Shown piece after piece: positions 1-9,096 of a stretch of 64,000 bases of DNA; within the stretch, counting starts at the first letter, position 1; each line of letters opens with the position of its first letter. Position numbers and translations under genes: made by a program. Source of the stretch: Symsagittifera roscoffensis (Eukaryota > Xenacoelomorpha > Acoela > Convolutidae); assembly GCF_963678635.1 (NCBI RefSeq), contig NC_087066.1, positions 4,278,485 to 4,342,484 on the forward strand, given 5' to 3'. The notes beneath the pieces are model-generated. The model was not told the DNA's origin. It saw nothing but the letters and a program-made list of their open reading frames with translations, and searched no databases.

Positions 1-2
1 GA

Positions 3-3000
3 CCACCTCCCAACCCACCATTCCTTGCCTCGAGGGCCTTGGCTGGTCGCTTGGGACCGAGAGTTGACACTAGAGACAGTTCAAGGAGCAGCCAGACCAG
101 ATTGCAGAGTGCCACGCCAATGGAGTCTGAGGAGGTGACGTCATCAACACCTCCAAGCTCGGTGATATCCTCAGTGGTAGTGGCAGAGAGCAAACGGGAA
201 AATAAGTCTATGGAGACCGCTCGCTTGAGATATCCCGAGAAGGTGAAAGAACTGGATCTAGAGAGTTTGGAATGCAGGCAAGAATTGGCGGAAACCCTGG
301 GGATCGAACGAGTATCACACGAGGACTTGAATAGGCATCATTGCGTGGACTGGTTGAAAGCTCATGAGGCGCACTTCTCGAGAGCGAAGTTGATGGAGAC
401 CACAGACCTGACGGGAATTCCCACAAAAACGATCATGGGACCCATTAATTACAGACCTCTCAAGCTGCTGGGGAGTCCGGGACTTATAGCAGAACCTCCC
501 AAGCACCGAACTAGCATCGCCAGAATCAGGTTGGCAACCCCGGCACAGTTGAAGGTGGTAGACAAGCTACTCAATCCGGGAGGAACGGGATTGCCAGATG
601 CCGCTTACGAAGGCTCGAAATTGGCGGAAGATCCCAGGTACGGGAAGCCCTGTGGGAGTACCCAGCTGGCCAAAACCCTGGCAGTATATGATAGAGCAGA
701 CCCAGCTGCTGCGAGAGTAGTCATTGTGGCGGGATCAGACTTCGAAGGAACGTCTCCCAAGTTGTTCTGGCCGGAGACTTTGATGTACTCTTTGCCAGGA
801 GCTGAATTGAATCAGATGTTAACTCTGGTAGTGGCAATAAAGTCGGAGATGCCCTGTGAACCTGAACTGCTATTGTTTGCAGGGATGAATGATCACCTGC
901 ACGCGATGGGACTTCTTGAGCAACTAAAGGGCGATGAAATTCCGACATCGAGGAAGATATGGGAAGCCATTCAAGCGTTGTTTGCGGCGATGAATGAAGT
1001 GCAAGAGAATGTTGTCTCGAGATTCGGGTCCAAGACGAAGGTGGTGTTCACCACATCCCCTGGATACGCGAATATGCCACCCGCCCTACAGTTCGTGTAC
1101 GCGGTCTTGATCCTGATAGCAGAAGGGAGTGAATGGCGGATTCTAATGGCAGCCCCCAATCGGGAGTTGGAGCCATCGAGCCTGAGACTTCGCAAGTCAG
1201 AATTGGCGGCGGCATGGGCGGATATATCTCATGCACTGAGGGGCTTTTATGGACTAGCCGACATCCTGATCGTATTAGACGAGGTGCTCTTGCTAGAGAT
1301 ATCGAACTTTGCCAGGCAGCTCAAGTTATGCCCAGTCATCGGGGACGATCACCCGGCGATAAGCAAATTAACGGCCAACCTGTGGTTTCGGAGTATGGAT
1401 GTAAAGATCACGAACTCCACCAGCAAGTCTAGAGGTCCCAGTAACGAGAGAAGAAATGTGGCCGAGACGGAAAAGCAATTAGGATCGTTGAAATATCGTT
1501 TGACTCAAGAGAATGGCTGGTGGCCATTTTTGACACCAAGGTTGGAGAACGCCACGAATAAGACAAGGGAGGAAGCACCACTCCTCGTGAAGCAAGTCTG
1601 GAGTTTCCTAGAGAAGCAACTGGAGCTGGCCGAGGTAAGAGACATGACGGTGGCTAGATTTGTCTCGGCCGCCAATGAAGTGACAATCGCAGGGTTCTGG
1701 AGAGAGCACGCCAAAGGCGAATTGAAGACTCGGAGGGATTACGAGATTCTCAAGTTCTTGAGTCCTTGCTGGGAGAAGGAATTCTTGGCAGGAGTATTCG
1801 GTACCACGGCGACTATCTTTGGAGCCTTCGTGCAGGAGATACTGGGCATGCCCATCAGCCTGCTCTTGGCCCTGTATTTGGTCTACCCCAGATACTTGTT
1901 CAACATGGGTCCAGCATACATGTTTAGTCGGGGAGTGGAGACACTTCGAGTTGATGGGTACCTGGCACTAGTGCTCTTGACCCATGGGGAATTGGTGTCG
2001 TTTCATCGGTTAATGGAATATGGAGAACCTCTGTCTATGGGGAGAGTCCACACGAGCATTGAAACCAGCTCCTACAAGTGTGCCGCAGGTTTGAAGACAC
2101 TGCTGGTGCAATACCTCATGATGCAGAATCGATACATGACGGGTGAAGATGAGAACCCAACCTCGAGAGAAGAATGGGAGAAGGCGAACAGAGGGATGCC
2201 TCTGTTGACGGACCTGTGCCTGGCAATGAGGTCGGACCCAATGGGGATAATCCGAGGTCTAGAGGAGGTGGTGACCTGCATCTATGGTCCAGCAGTGACG
2301 TACGCGTTTCCAGATCCCCTGGTGATAACGTATCGTCACTCGGTGACGCACTTGAGTCTCATCAGCGTACTGGATGGTACAGCGCTGAATTGGTGTCAGC
2401 AGGAGGTGCTCAGGGCGCGTATGAGCAACACGGTACTCTTCGGAAAAGTGAAAGATGCCGAGATGATGGTGTGCAACTTCAGGGGACAAATGCAATGTAG
2501 AATGGGAGGCAAGCGAGAGGGCCCCATTGAAATGTATCCAAAGTTTTGGAACCTAAACCCATTGACGGCCGACGGACGAGAAGTCTTGAGAATCCCCGCC
2601 TGGAAGGAGTGCTTTGCACTAGTCAAGAGGGAGCTGGAGGCCATAATGGAGAAAGAAATCCTACCAGCCACCATGCCTGAGTTCCCGACAGTCAGGAGGA
2701 TGACCTTGGGAATGAATAGTCCCTTGGTGGTTCCCTCCATAATGGCGAAGATGATGACGGAGGAAACTCAGAGGCATTTCACGGATGGCTGGGATCCCCT
2801 GTTCATCGGCTACACGGCGGCAGTCTACTTCCACATCAGCGAGATGAAGGTAAATTCGTGGACGACGCAAGCGAAAAAGAGTAGAGGTTCGCAGCCCCCT
2901 GGATATGAAGTGCGGAAAGTCTTGAGGACTCTTGAGAAGGAAGGACTTGAGAATATGCTACCCATATGGGATGATGGCAGGATGATCGTGATGGAGGGGC

Positions 3001-5201
3001 ACGTCGCATTGGTGGACGAAATGAAATTTGCCACGAGAAAATACAAGGCACCCTATGGCTTGGAACAAGTAGAAGTGACACAGGAGGGAACAGAACTAGA
3101 TGCAGCAGGTCAACTGCATGTAGCCCTGACGGAATATAAAAAGCTGGATCCTACGACACCGTCACCACTGTCTGTAGACACGCCTGAAGACAAGAGGAGT
3201 GGACCTGTTGAGGATCGATTCAAAAGAATTCTCGAGAGAAGAAGAAATGAATCAGAGGAAGAGAGTATGGATGAAACTCTCAGTGAAGCTGGAGAAGACA
3301 TGGAGGTGGGGAATACGCCTGAACCAGGGCCATCAGGGGAGGAACTCACCACTCAAGAGCTGTTGAAAGACTTGAGCGAAGAGAATTGGGCAGATACTGC
3401 CACCCCACCTCTGAACCCGTCCCCGCGGAAGAACCTAGAGTTGCCATTGGCAGGTGAGACCTTCAATATGGGGATGTTACTCTTGAGCTCGGAGGAAAGG
3501 GAGAAGAACACGTTCGAAGGGAACAGGGACATATTCTTGGGATCTCTCGAGGATGACGCTTGGCAGGAATTCCTGGGGGAATTCAATCGAGAAGTGGGCA
3601 GCGAGACGACGCTGGACAAGTTCAAGAAGGAACTGTGGGACGCAGTAGTGAGATTCGGGGAACCGCTCCTGATAGGAACGGGCCTGGATGAGAAAGCAAG
3701 AAAAGAGCTGCTGAACAAGCTAGTGGAGCTGAGGAACGCACGATCGAAGACTAGAAAAGAGAAATGTGAGGACAGCTCTACTCTGAAACAAAAAACTGTG
3801 GATAAAATGGTTGATGATATAAAAAGGGATAAGGTTGGGACTAGTAATATGATTAAAAGTACTAATATCCTTAAGGCTCGAGCAGGGGGGAGGCAAGAGT
3901 TGGAAGGAGTGGATGGAGAGGTCGAATCAATGATGATAGCCACAACACCCTCGAGCAGAGATGTGAAGACTCGCAAGAGGAAGAGAGAAGTGGAAGGATG
4001 GGGTAGTCCTTCAGTGGATGCTGTTTCGGAAGGAAACTTGAGAGAGACGGCGCCCATCGTTTTGGCCCGATGCAAGACGGCGGCATACAAGAACAGCTCG
4101 GAGCTCAGGAAACCACTTGAAGTAGAAAAGGAAATAGAGGTTTCCACCAGTTCGACGTCAGAAGAAGACTTCAAGCCTCAGAAGGTAAACGTGAAGAGAG
4201 GTTCAACGAACGGACAGGTAGGGGAATTGGAGATCGGCAAAGAATGGATCTCGAAGGCACATCAGGACATGGGCAAACAAGTGACGAGTGATCCATTGGA
4301 GAGGAACAAGACGAGGAACACTTCCCGGACGTGGTGGGTGGCCCTCGAAACATTGAAGGAAATGGAGGACTGCTTGAAGAAGTTGGACAGTGGAATAGCT
4401 CGCAGGCGACGCAATTGGGCCACCCAGCAAAAAGCCGAGGTTAATAAGATAGAGATGGCAAGTCATCTGAAGAGGTCCTGGCAGAGTTTGTTGAAGGATC
4501 ATTTTGAAGAGGCGATGAGAACATCCTCATCAGCACCGCCACTAATGGCGAATCCCTTCGTTAGAACTGCGGGACAATTAATGTTCACCTGGAGTCTGGT
4601 GGGAATAGAGTTGGAGACATTGACCTCGTATGACAGGCTGAAGTTGGGAAGCAAGAAGCTAGAGGTGTATCAGGCACTGATGCAACACGTGGCCAGGGAC
4701 AATTCAGGCTTGAGCCTGGCTAGAAGAAAAGATGCCACATGTTTCTTGAGATGGACAATGTCAATGATGTCTGATAGCACCATCCTGGCATGCCACCAGA
4801 GAGCAAGTGGAAGTAAAACCATGGAGAGAAGAGTCTCAACGATCATCTTGAACGTATATCAGAGTACAGGAATAGAGAAAGAAGATGGTTCCAGACTATC
4901 CTTAGAGAACCATCGAAAGCTGGACGAGGTACGGAGGTTCTCTAATAAGAAGTTCGAGGAAGAACATGATGTTCACCGTAACCTGGTCTCGTCAGAACAG
5001 TACTCGAGACTCAGTGAGAAGGGGGAATACCAATATGTGTCTGGAGTGATGGGAATAGCCTACAATCCCTTCTTAGACTCGGAAGCTGGAGGAGCCCACA
5101 GAAACCATGAGGTAGCGGAGCTACTGAAGTTTTGGACAGAAAGAATAATGGAAATAGACGCGGTGGAAAAAGAGGGGGCCGAGCCTGGGCCTGATTCTTG
5201 A
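3..5201 (+). CDS. Giant 3' ORF (ORF3) of a Ty3-type element, copy 1, upstream part
   Basis: The frame is open to the window edge, so the 5' end is cut off; the first in-frame ATG is at 120. Numbering residues from codon 39, it shows motifs in SGNH-hydrolase order and spacing: AGSDFE (231-236), GMNDH (282-286) and GDDHPA (435-440). This suggests an esterase-like fold, with GSD where GDS is usual. A hydrophobic region follows near residues 590-650. An acidic, Pro/Ser-rich linker lies near 1050-1130, and a basic KTRKRKRE patch near 1310 could be a nuclear signal. No RT, integrase, protease or Gag motif is seen. Composition is near 50% GC, unlike the AT-rich surroundings but like the pol at 14717-18821. 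The frame ends at 5201 because of one extra G in a G-run near 5177; copy 2 continues there. The SGNH assignment is inference. Confidence 0.75.
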   Translation, partial: PPPNPPFLASRALAGRLGPRVDTRDSSRSSQTRLQSATPMESEEVTSSTPPSSVISSVVVAESKRENKSMETARLRYPEKVKELDLESLECRQELAETLGIERVSHEDLNRHHCVDWLKAHEAHFSRAKLMETTDLTGIPTKTIMGPINYRPLKLLGSPGLIAEPPKHRTSIARIRLATPAQLKVVDKLLNPGGTGLPDAAYEGSKLAEDPRYGKPCGSTQLAKTLAVYDRADPAAARVVIVAGSDFEGTSPKLFWPETLMYSLPGAELNQMLTLVVAIKSEMPCEPELLLFAGMNDHLHAMGLLEQLKGDEIPTSRKIWEAIQALFAAMNEVQENVVSRFGSKTKVVFTTSPGYANMPPALQFVYAVLILIAEGSEWRILMAAPNRELEPSSLRLRKSELAAAWADISHALRGFYGLADILIVLDEVLLLEISNFARQLKLCPVIGDDHPAISKLTANLWFRSMDVKITNSTSKSRGPSNERRNVAETEKQLGSLKYRLTQENGWWPFLTPRLENATNKTREEAPLLVKQVWSFLEKQLELAEVRDMTVARFVSAANEVTIAGFWREHAKGELKTRRDYEILKFLSPCWEKEFLAGVFGTTATIFGAFVQEILGMPISLLLALYLVYPRYLFNMGPAYMFSRGVETLRVDGYLALVLLTHGELVSFHRLMEYGEPLSMGRVHTSIETSSYKCAAGLKTLLVQYLMMQNRYMTGEDENPTSREEWEKANRGMPLLTDLCLAMRSDPMGIIRGLEEVVTCIYGPAVTYAFPDPLVITYRHSVTHLSLISVLDGTALNWCQQEVLRARMSNTVLFGKVKDAEMMVCNFRGQMQCRMGGKREGPIEMYPKFWNLNPLTADGREVLRIPAWKECFALVKRELEAIMEKEILPATMPEFPTVRRMTLGMNSPLVVPSIMAKMMTEETQRHFTDGWDPLFIGYTAAVYFHISEMKVNSWTTQAKKSRGSQPPGYEVRKVLRTLEKEGLENMLPIWDDGRMIVMEGHVALVDEMKFATRKYKAPYGLEQVEVTQEGTELDAAGQLHVALTEYKKLDPTTPSPLSVDTPEDKRSGPVEDRFKRILERRRNESEEESMDETLSEAGEDMEVGNTPEPGPSGEELTTQELLKDLSEENWADTATPPLNPSPRKNLELPLAGETFNMGMLLLSSEEREKNTFEGNRDIFLGSLEDDAWQEFLGEFNREVGSETTLDKFKKELWDAVVRFGEPLLIGTGLDEKARKELLNKLVELRNARSKTRKEKCEDSSTLKQKTVDKMVDDIKRDKVGTSNMIKSTNILKARAGGRQELEGVDGEVESMMIATTPSSRDVKTRKRKREVEGWGSPSVDAVSEGNLRETAPIVLARCKTAAYKNSSELRKPLEVEKEIEVSTSSTSEEDFKPQKVNVKRGSTNGQVGELEIGKEWISKAHQDMGKQVTSDPLERNKTRNTSRTWWVALETLKEMEDCLKKLDSGIARRRRNWATQQKAEVNKIEMASHLKRSWQSLLKDHFEEAMRTSSSAPPLMANPFVRTAGQLMFTWSLVGIELETLTSYDRLKLGSKKLEVYQALMQHVARDNSGLSLARRKDATCFLRWTMSMMSDSTILACHQRASGSKTMERRVSTIILNVYQSTGIEKEDGSRLSLENHRKLDEVRRFSNKKFEEEHDVHRNLVSSEQYSRLSEKGEYQYVSGVMGIAYNPFLDSEAGGAHRNHEVAELLKFWTERIMEIDAVEKEGAEPGPDS

Positions 5202-7092
5202 GAAAACACCAGAGGTGATAAGCATACCGCGCTCAAACAAGAGAGTTGAAGTGAACATGGGCGGTGGAAATGGCTTGTTAACCACGAACTTGGGAGTGAT
5301 ATGGAAGCTACTAAGACCCTCCTGGTGTCCACATCCCCATGCAAGTCTAATCGAGGAAACCACAGAGCGAGTGAGGTTAGCACCAACGGAAGATGAAGAT
5401 CTGGAGAAGTTGAGTGTGCTACATAAGCTAATCACGCCCCAGATGCAAGAGCCAAGCGAAAGGACGAGCGACCCCGGGTCAGCAAAGAAATTGGAGCCGG
5501 GTAGCTGTCTGGATTCGACGTGTGGGAACGGAGAGCACATCTGCGATGGACGGTCATGCGTCAGAATACTGTCGTTTCAAAAAGAAGACCTGGTCACTTG
5601 GTTCGAAGACATCACAGAAAGGGAGAAAAGTGAAGTGCAAATAATAGCGGAATGTTACGCGAGAACCACGGTGAATATAGCGACAGCTCTCGGATTCTTC
5701 TCGAGAATGTGTGGTCTGCAGGCACTGGAGAGACTGGAGTCTGAACATCATTTAGTGACGGCGTTGAGCGTAGAATCATGGCCCGGGGTGTTGCAGGTGA
5801 CTCAAAAACACATCCGGAGCTGGAAGGTTGGTCTTGAGGCGGAAATGGGATTTCCCATGAGCGAAGCTTATGGCTTGCCATTGAACGCGAAATCGCTGAT
5901 AGGGTCAATGATGGCCAACTTGTGCGGAAGTCACTACCCGCTACACATGGCGATGGTGGAAGTGTCCAGCCAGAGAATACTGGTGGACAAGGCCTTCTCA
6001 GTGCCCAAGTGCGTGAGGTTGGCTCGGATGTCGCATCACTCGCACAAGTTGTTGAGAAAAATCAAAGGGACAGTACCAAAAGAATTGAGAGATGACTTAA
6101 GCGAAATCTGGGGAGAATATCTTCTGAAGTTGGAAAGAGAAAACACGAGCGATCACGAGAGACAAAACGTGATCGGGAAACCTGTGGGAAGTACTCCGAA
6201 CCTGGAAGACAACGACACCATGCACGAGAAAATGATGGAGCTTGAGCCTCTCTTGGAAGCCTCAGGGGAGCGTAATCTCAGGAGCATTGAGATCTCTCAT
6301 GGGGAATGCCCATGCCACTGTTTGGCACAAACGGTGTGGTATCCAGATCACAAGAACCTTTGCCTGGTGTGGGATGTGGAAGAGATTCGGTCGATCGGAC
6401 TACCGGATCACCGGCAGAAGGTGACGCTCTTAGTAGTGAGTACGATGTTAGCTCTGAGATGGATAGAAGAGAATATAACGAAGTATCGGGAGGCGACGAC
6501 GCCAACGGCTGAGTCAATATACGCGATAGACTACAGCAGGAGACTCGAGTTGTTTGAGACTGCGTGCAAAGTATTCGCCATACCGACGGAAGTCAGGCAC
6601 GTATGGAGTCGCTTGAGGTACTTTCCATGGTTTCGGGCGACACTGACGTCTTGGTTGTACATGACAACGAAAGATCACATGAGAAAACATCAAAAAGAGT
6701 ATCGACAGTTCCAGGCCGAGATTGGGCCGGAAGCTTTCAAGAGACCCCTGCTAACCCATCGTAATGCGATCACGACAGGATGGAAAAGAGTGGGTAAGAT
6801 GTCTAGAGACAATACCAAAGCGAGGGAGTCGATACTAGAGGAAGACCTGGCGAAGAACGTGAGCTTGAGCCTGCACAACTCCTTTTGCTTGAACCGAGAA
6901 GCTAGGGTGAAGGCACTACCCAACCAAGCAAAGAGATTGCAGGAGCAGAGAGAATGGATGCGATCCTATGAACAGCTGAAGGCTTGGGAGGAGATTGTGA
7001 TTAGTTCCGATGATGAAGAGGAACTGTTGAGACAGTTTGCCGCATCTAGCACTTCAGGATGCAGTACCTCCAAGGCGAAGAGCACGAGATGA
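5182..7092 (+). CDS. ORF3 copy 1, downstream part (after frameshift)
   Basis: This is the continuation of the giant ORF in the +1 frame. In copy 2 the same residues are continuous with the upstream part, so copy 1 carries a 1-base insertion in a G-run rather than a second gene. The segment is about 636 codons. It has a Cys-rich patch near 5500-5560 (C-x5-C-x6-C-x4-C) and another ECPCHC patch near 6305. It ends in a charged tail holding IVISSDDEEE (about 6994-7023), which resembles a SUMO-interaction motif followed by acidic residues. No catalytic family is recognised. It is the last ORF before a purine tract and LTR-like sequence, so it occupies the env position of the element. Confidence 0.7.
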   Translation, partial: SLGLILEKTPEVISIPRSNKRVEVNMGGGNGLLTTNLGVIWKLLRPSWCPHPHASLIEETTERVRLAPTEDEDLEKLSVLHKLITPQMQEPSERTSDPGSAKKLEPGSCLDSTCGNGEHICDGRSCVRILSFQKEDLVTWFEDITEREKSEVQIIAECYARTTVNIATALGFFSRMCGLQALERLESEHHLVTALSVESWPGVLQVTQKHIRSWKVGLEAEMGFPMSEAYGLPLNAKSLIGSMMANLCGSHYPLHMAMVEVSSQRILVDKAFSVPKCVRLARMSHHSHKLLRKIKGTVPKELRDDLSEIWGEYLLKLERENTSDHERQNVIGKPVGSTPNLEDNDTMHEKMMELEPLLEASGERNLRSIEISHGECPCHCLAQTVWYPDHKNLCLVWDVEEIRSIGLPDHRQKVTLLVVSTMLALRWIEENITKYREATTPTAESIYAIDYSRRLELFETACKVFAIPTEVRHVWSRLRYFPWFRATLTSWLYMTTKDHMRKHQKEYRQFQAEIGPEAFKRPLLTHRNAITTGWKRVGKMSRDNTKARESILEEDLAKNVSLSLHNSFCLNREARVKALPNQAKRLQEQREWMRSYEQLKAWEEIVISSDDEEELLRQFAASSTSGCSTSKAKSTR

Positions 7093-8440
7093 ATGGGCAA
7101 ATCGGATGGATCTTGAGTCTTGAGAGGGAAGGGGGGCTTGAGCGTGGATCCGAGTGAAACTTGGATTCACGAAAAAGAAATTTTAACAAAGCAAATATTG
7201 TTACTAATATACTATATTTATTATATAAATCGAAATGCTGCATGACAATTTCCTGATTGAATAGGACAAAAGAGATTTTAAAATGATTGGCTTGAAAAGC
7301 GAAAATTCAAGGGTGCAGGTGTATGCAGATTTTGGTTGCTGTTTAGCAATAGTGTGAAAATTTTAAATGGCTGTGAATTTTGGGGTGTAGATAAGCTTAA
7401 ATCTGCTGCAAACTTCTGTAAATGACCACTGGCACTGTATCTTGAGCAACACTCGGTTTTTCTGGGACTCACTGGCAGAAGACAGCGCGCGATGAGGACA
7501 TCGATCTCGAGTCCGGGGAGTATGTGCCAGTCGGTCATATTTGGAAGTTTGACCTTGAGAGAAGCAAAAAACACTTGATTTTGGAGTGAAATTTAATTTT
7601 TCAAAATTTCGAATGGAACCTGTCATGCACGATTTTCTCGCGAGAACTGAACATCAGAAAAAGAGATCAGAACAATTTCAGAACAATTGAGTCAAAAACG
7701 CGGGAAAGTCGCAAGAAAAAGCAGTAGGAAATTGCTATTCGCAATTTCCATCACTATAATAATCGAGAGTAGAACTGTCCCATCTGTGACAGAGACGAGA
7801 GCATTCCCTCGAATTGGATTATAACGACTGGAGTATTATTCGGAACTGGACTAGAGTGAACCTTCGGTGGAAAGGTGGACAGCTTGAGTGTCCTAATGGT
7901 TCACAAGAAAACTATTGTCTAGAGTATAAACTCGTTCTCATTGTTAAAACTATAAAACATTAGACTCATTTAGTTACGTTATTTAATTCTTGAGTTAGTT
8001 ACCGACTGGATTATTTCCCACTTCTTGAGCGTGCTACTATGTGAGTACAAATTTAAATTCCTAGAGTGTGTTTTATAATTGTTATGTTGAGGTAAGGCGA
8101 GTTTTAGGTTGATCCATCTGAAATGGATCAAAGTTACACTGTCTAATAAAAAGTAACTTAACGGATTGTTCCAACCCGGTTTTTAACGGCGTTCATGTAT
8201 TTTGGGTATCTAGAGACCTAAGTATGGGGACGTTTCTAATTCTAGAGTGGGGGGATATTTTAGTAGTAGCCTTTAAGCTGTAACGGGTCGTAGTCTCATG
8301 TCACAAGCGAACCGAACTGGCTCCGACCGTTCTTGAGGTAGAAAAACACAAGAGATAGTGTCCCTGACCCTTGAGCCAGTGGTTATAGGGCCTATTTTTC
8401 TTAAGCCTCATGTGTGACTGCAGTAGACGAATGTTACAGA
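7093..8440 (+). other. Non-coding 3' region: purine tract and putative LTR of the Ty3-type element (copy 1)
   Basis: There is no supported gene. A purine run (7122-7136, GAGAGGGAAGGGGGG) directly follows ORF3, as a polypurine tract would before a 3' LTR. Further on are TATAAA at 7925 and 7951 and AATAAA at 8146, a spacing compatible with U3-R-U5. The LTR call is inference because the matching 5' LTR lies outside the window. CTTGAG occurs about ten times here, far above chance. Copy 2 is at 25896-27247 and differs by a small internal rearrangement of ATTTAGTTACGTT near 26765. Confidence 0.45.
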
Positions 8441-8560
8441 AGATATAATAAACAAGCGTTACAAGTAAAAAATTTCGTCGAAAGTTATTTTGTCATTTAT
8501 TGTTCCGAGTACGCAAGCGGCGTTCGCAATCTGTATTGCCAGGGAGATTGTCTGTTTTGA
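8441..8560. other. Copy-specific block (copy 1), minus-strand RT C-terminal scrap
   Basis: These 120 bases have no homology to the corresponding 116 bases of copy 2 (27248-27363), although both flanks match. On the minus strand 8466-8555 encodes a fragment (SLAIQIANAACVLG then DEIFYL) that resembles 12370-12460 on the same strand. That region is the C-terminal end of the decayed minus-strand RT element. The block is therefore a scrap of a related retroelement. Confidence 0.7.
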
Positions 8561-8569
8561 ACCAATGTC

Positions 8570-8803
8570 TTTACAATTATCCCCAAAACCATCCTCTCTG
8601 CAAATAATCACTTCATAAACAGAAGTTTTGGTGCTCTGAATAACTCTTTGTTTCGACTTATTAATACATTTTACCACTCAAGAATACGAACTATTTCCCC
8701 CAATCTAAACGTTAATTTTAAAGCTAATATGTTTTGTAAAGATGGTATTCATTTTTCTTTTTATGGTAATAAACTTTTCAGTTTATTGCTCGCTCTTGTT
8801 TAA
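8570..8803 (+). pseudogene. SGNH-hydrolase-like C-terminal fragment (copy 1)
   Basis: This open frame of 77 codons ends in KDGIHFSFYGNKLFSLLL and a TAA stop. D-G-x-H-F-S followed by G-N is the usual last block (catalytic Asp and His) of SGNH/GDSL hydrolases, which occur in some retroelement ORFs. The N-terminal blocks are missing. In copy 2 the frame runs further upstream (from about 27260) before a 20-base near-duplication. It sits about 170 bases upstream of a hammerhead-like motif, so both may belong to one retroelement remnant. Family assignment is inference. Confidence 0.4.
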
Positions 8804-8825
8804 TGATAAACTTGATAGACAGTTT

Positions 8826-8851
8826 AATGATAAACTTTTCAGTTTATCATT
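8826..8851. repeat. Perfect 10-bp inverted repeat (copy 1)
   Basis: AATGATAAAC and GTTTATCATT pair perfectly around a 6-base loop (TTTTCA). A shorter version of the same core (ATAAACTTTTCAGTTTAT) lies just upstream at about 8768-8785. The copy 2 equivalent is 27629-27654. Confidence 0.85.
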
Positions 8852-8969
8852 ATTTCACCGGCAATTATTACGATGAAATAATGATTACGTAATAACAGAT
8901 GTAAGAATGTGATTGGTTAAAAATTTCTAACATGTTCTTTGATCATTTTATTGTAAATAAAAAATTTTA

Positions 8970-9012
8970 TATCCTGACGATGCACAAAATGTGCGAAAAC
9001 GTTTGAATTAAC
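8970..9012 (+). ncRNA. Hammerhead-ribozyme-like motif (copy 1)
   Basis: The order CTGACGA (8974-8980), a GCAC/GTGC stem with an AAAAT loop (8982-8994), then GAAA (8995-8998) and the palindromic AACGTT matches the hammerhead core CUGANGA-stem II-GAAA with a very short stem III. Penelope-like elements and retrozymes carry such minimal, dimer-type hammerheads. One unpaired T lies between CTGACGA and stem II. Stem I pairs only partly (a G-C and an A-T next to the core, then a mismatch). Activity is not shown by the sequence. Confidence 0.45.
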
Positions 9013-9096
9013 AATTTTTAAAAATTCTTATTAAATTGTATAAATTCACCATAAATTAATCCTCCTCGCTGCCAAATTATGGCCGACTAAACGTAC

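Noticed and set aside
3353..4174. 273-codon minus-strand ORF inside ORF3 (and its copy at 22157)
   Set aside because: It is Ser/Leu-rich shadow coding opposite an acidic Glu/Lys-rich stretch, with no independent motif.
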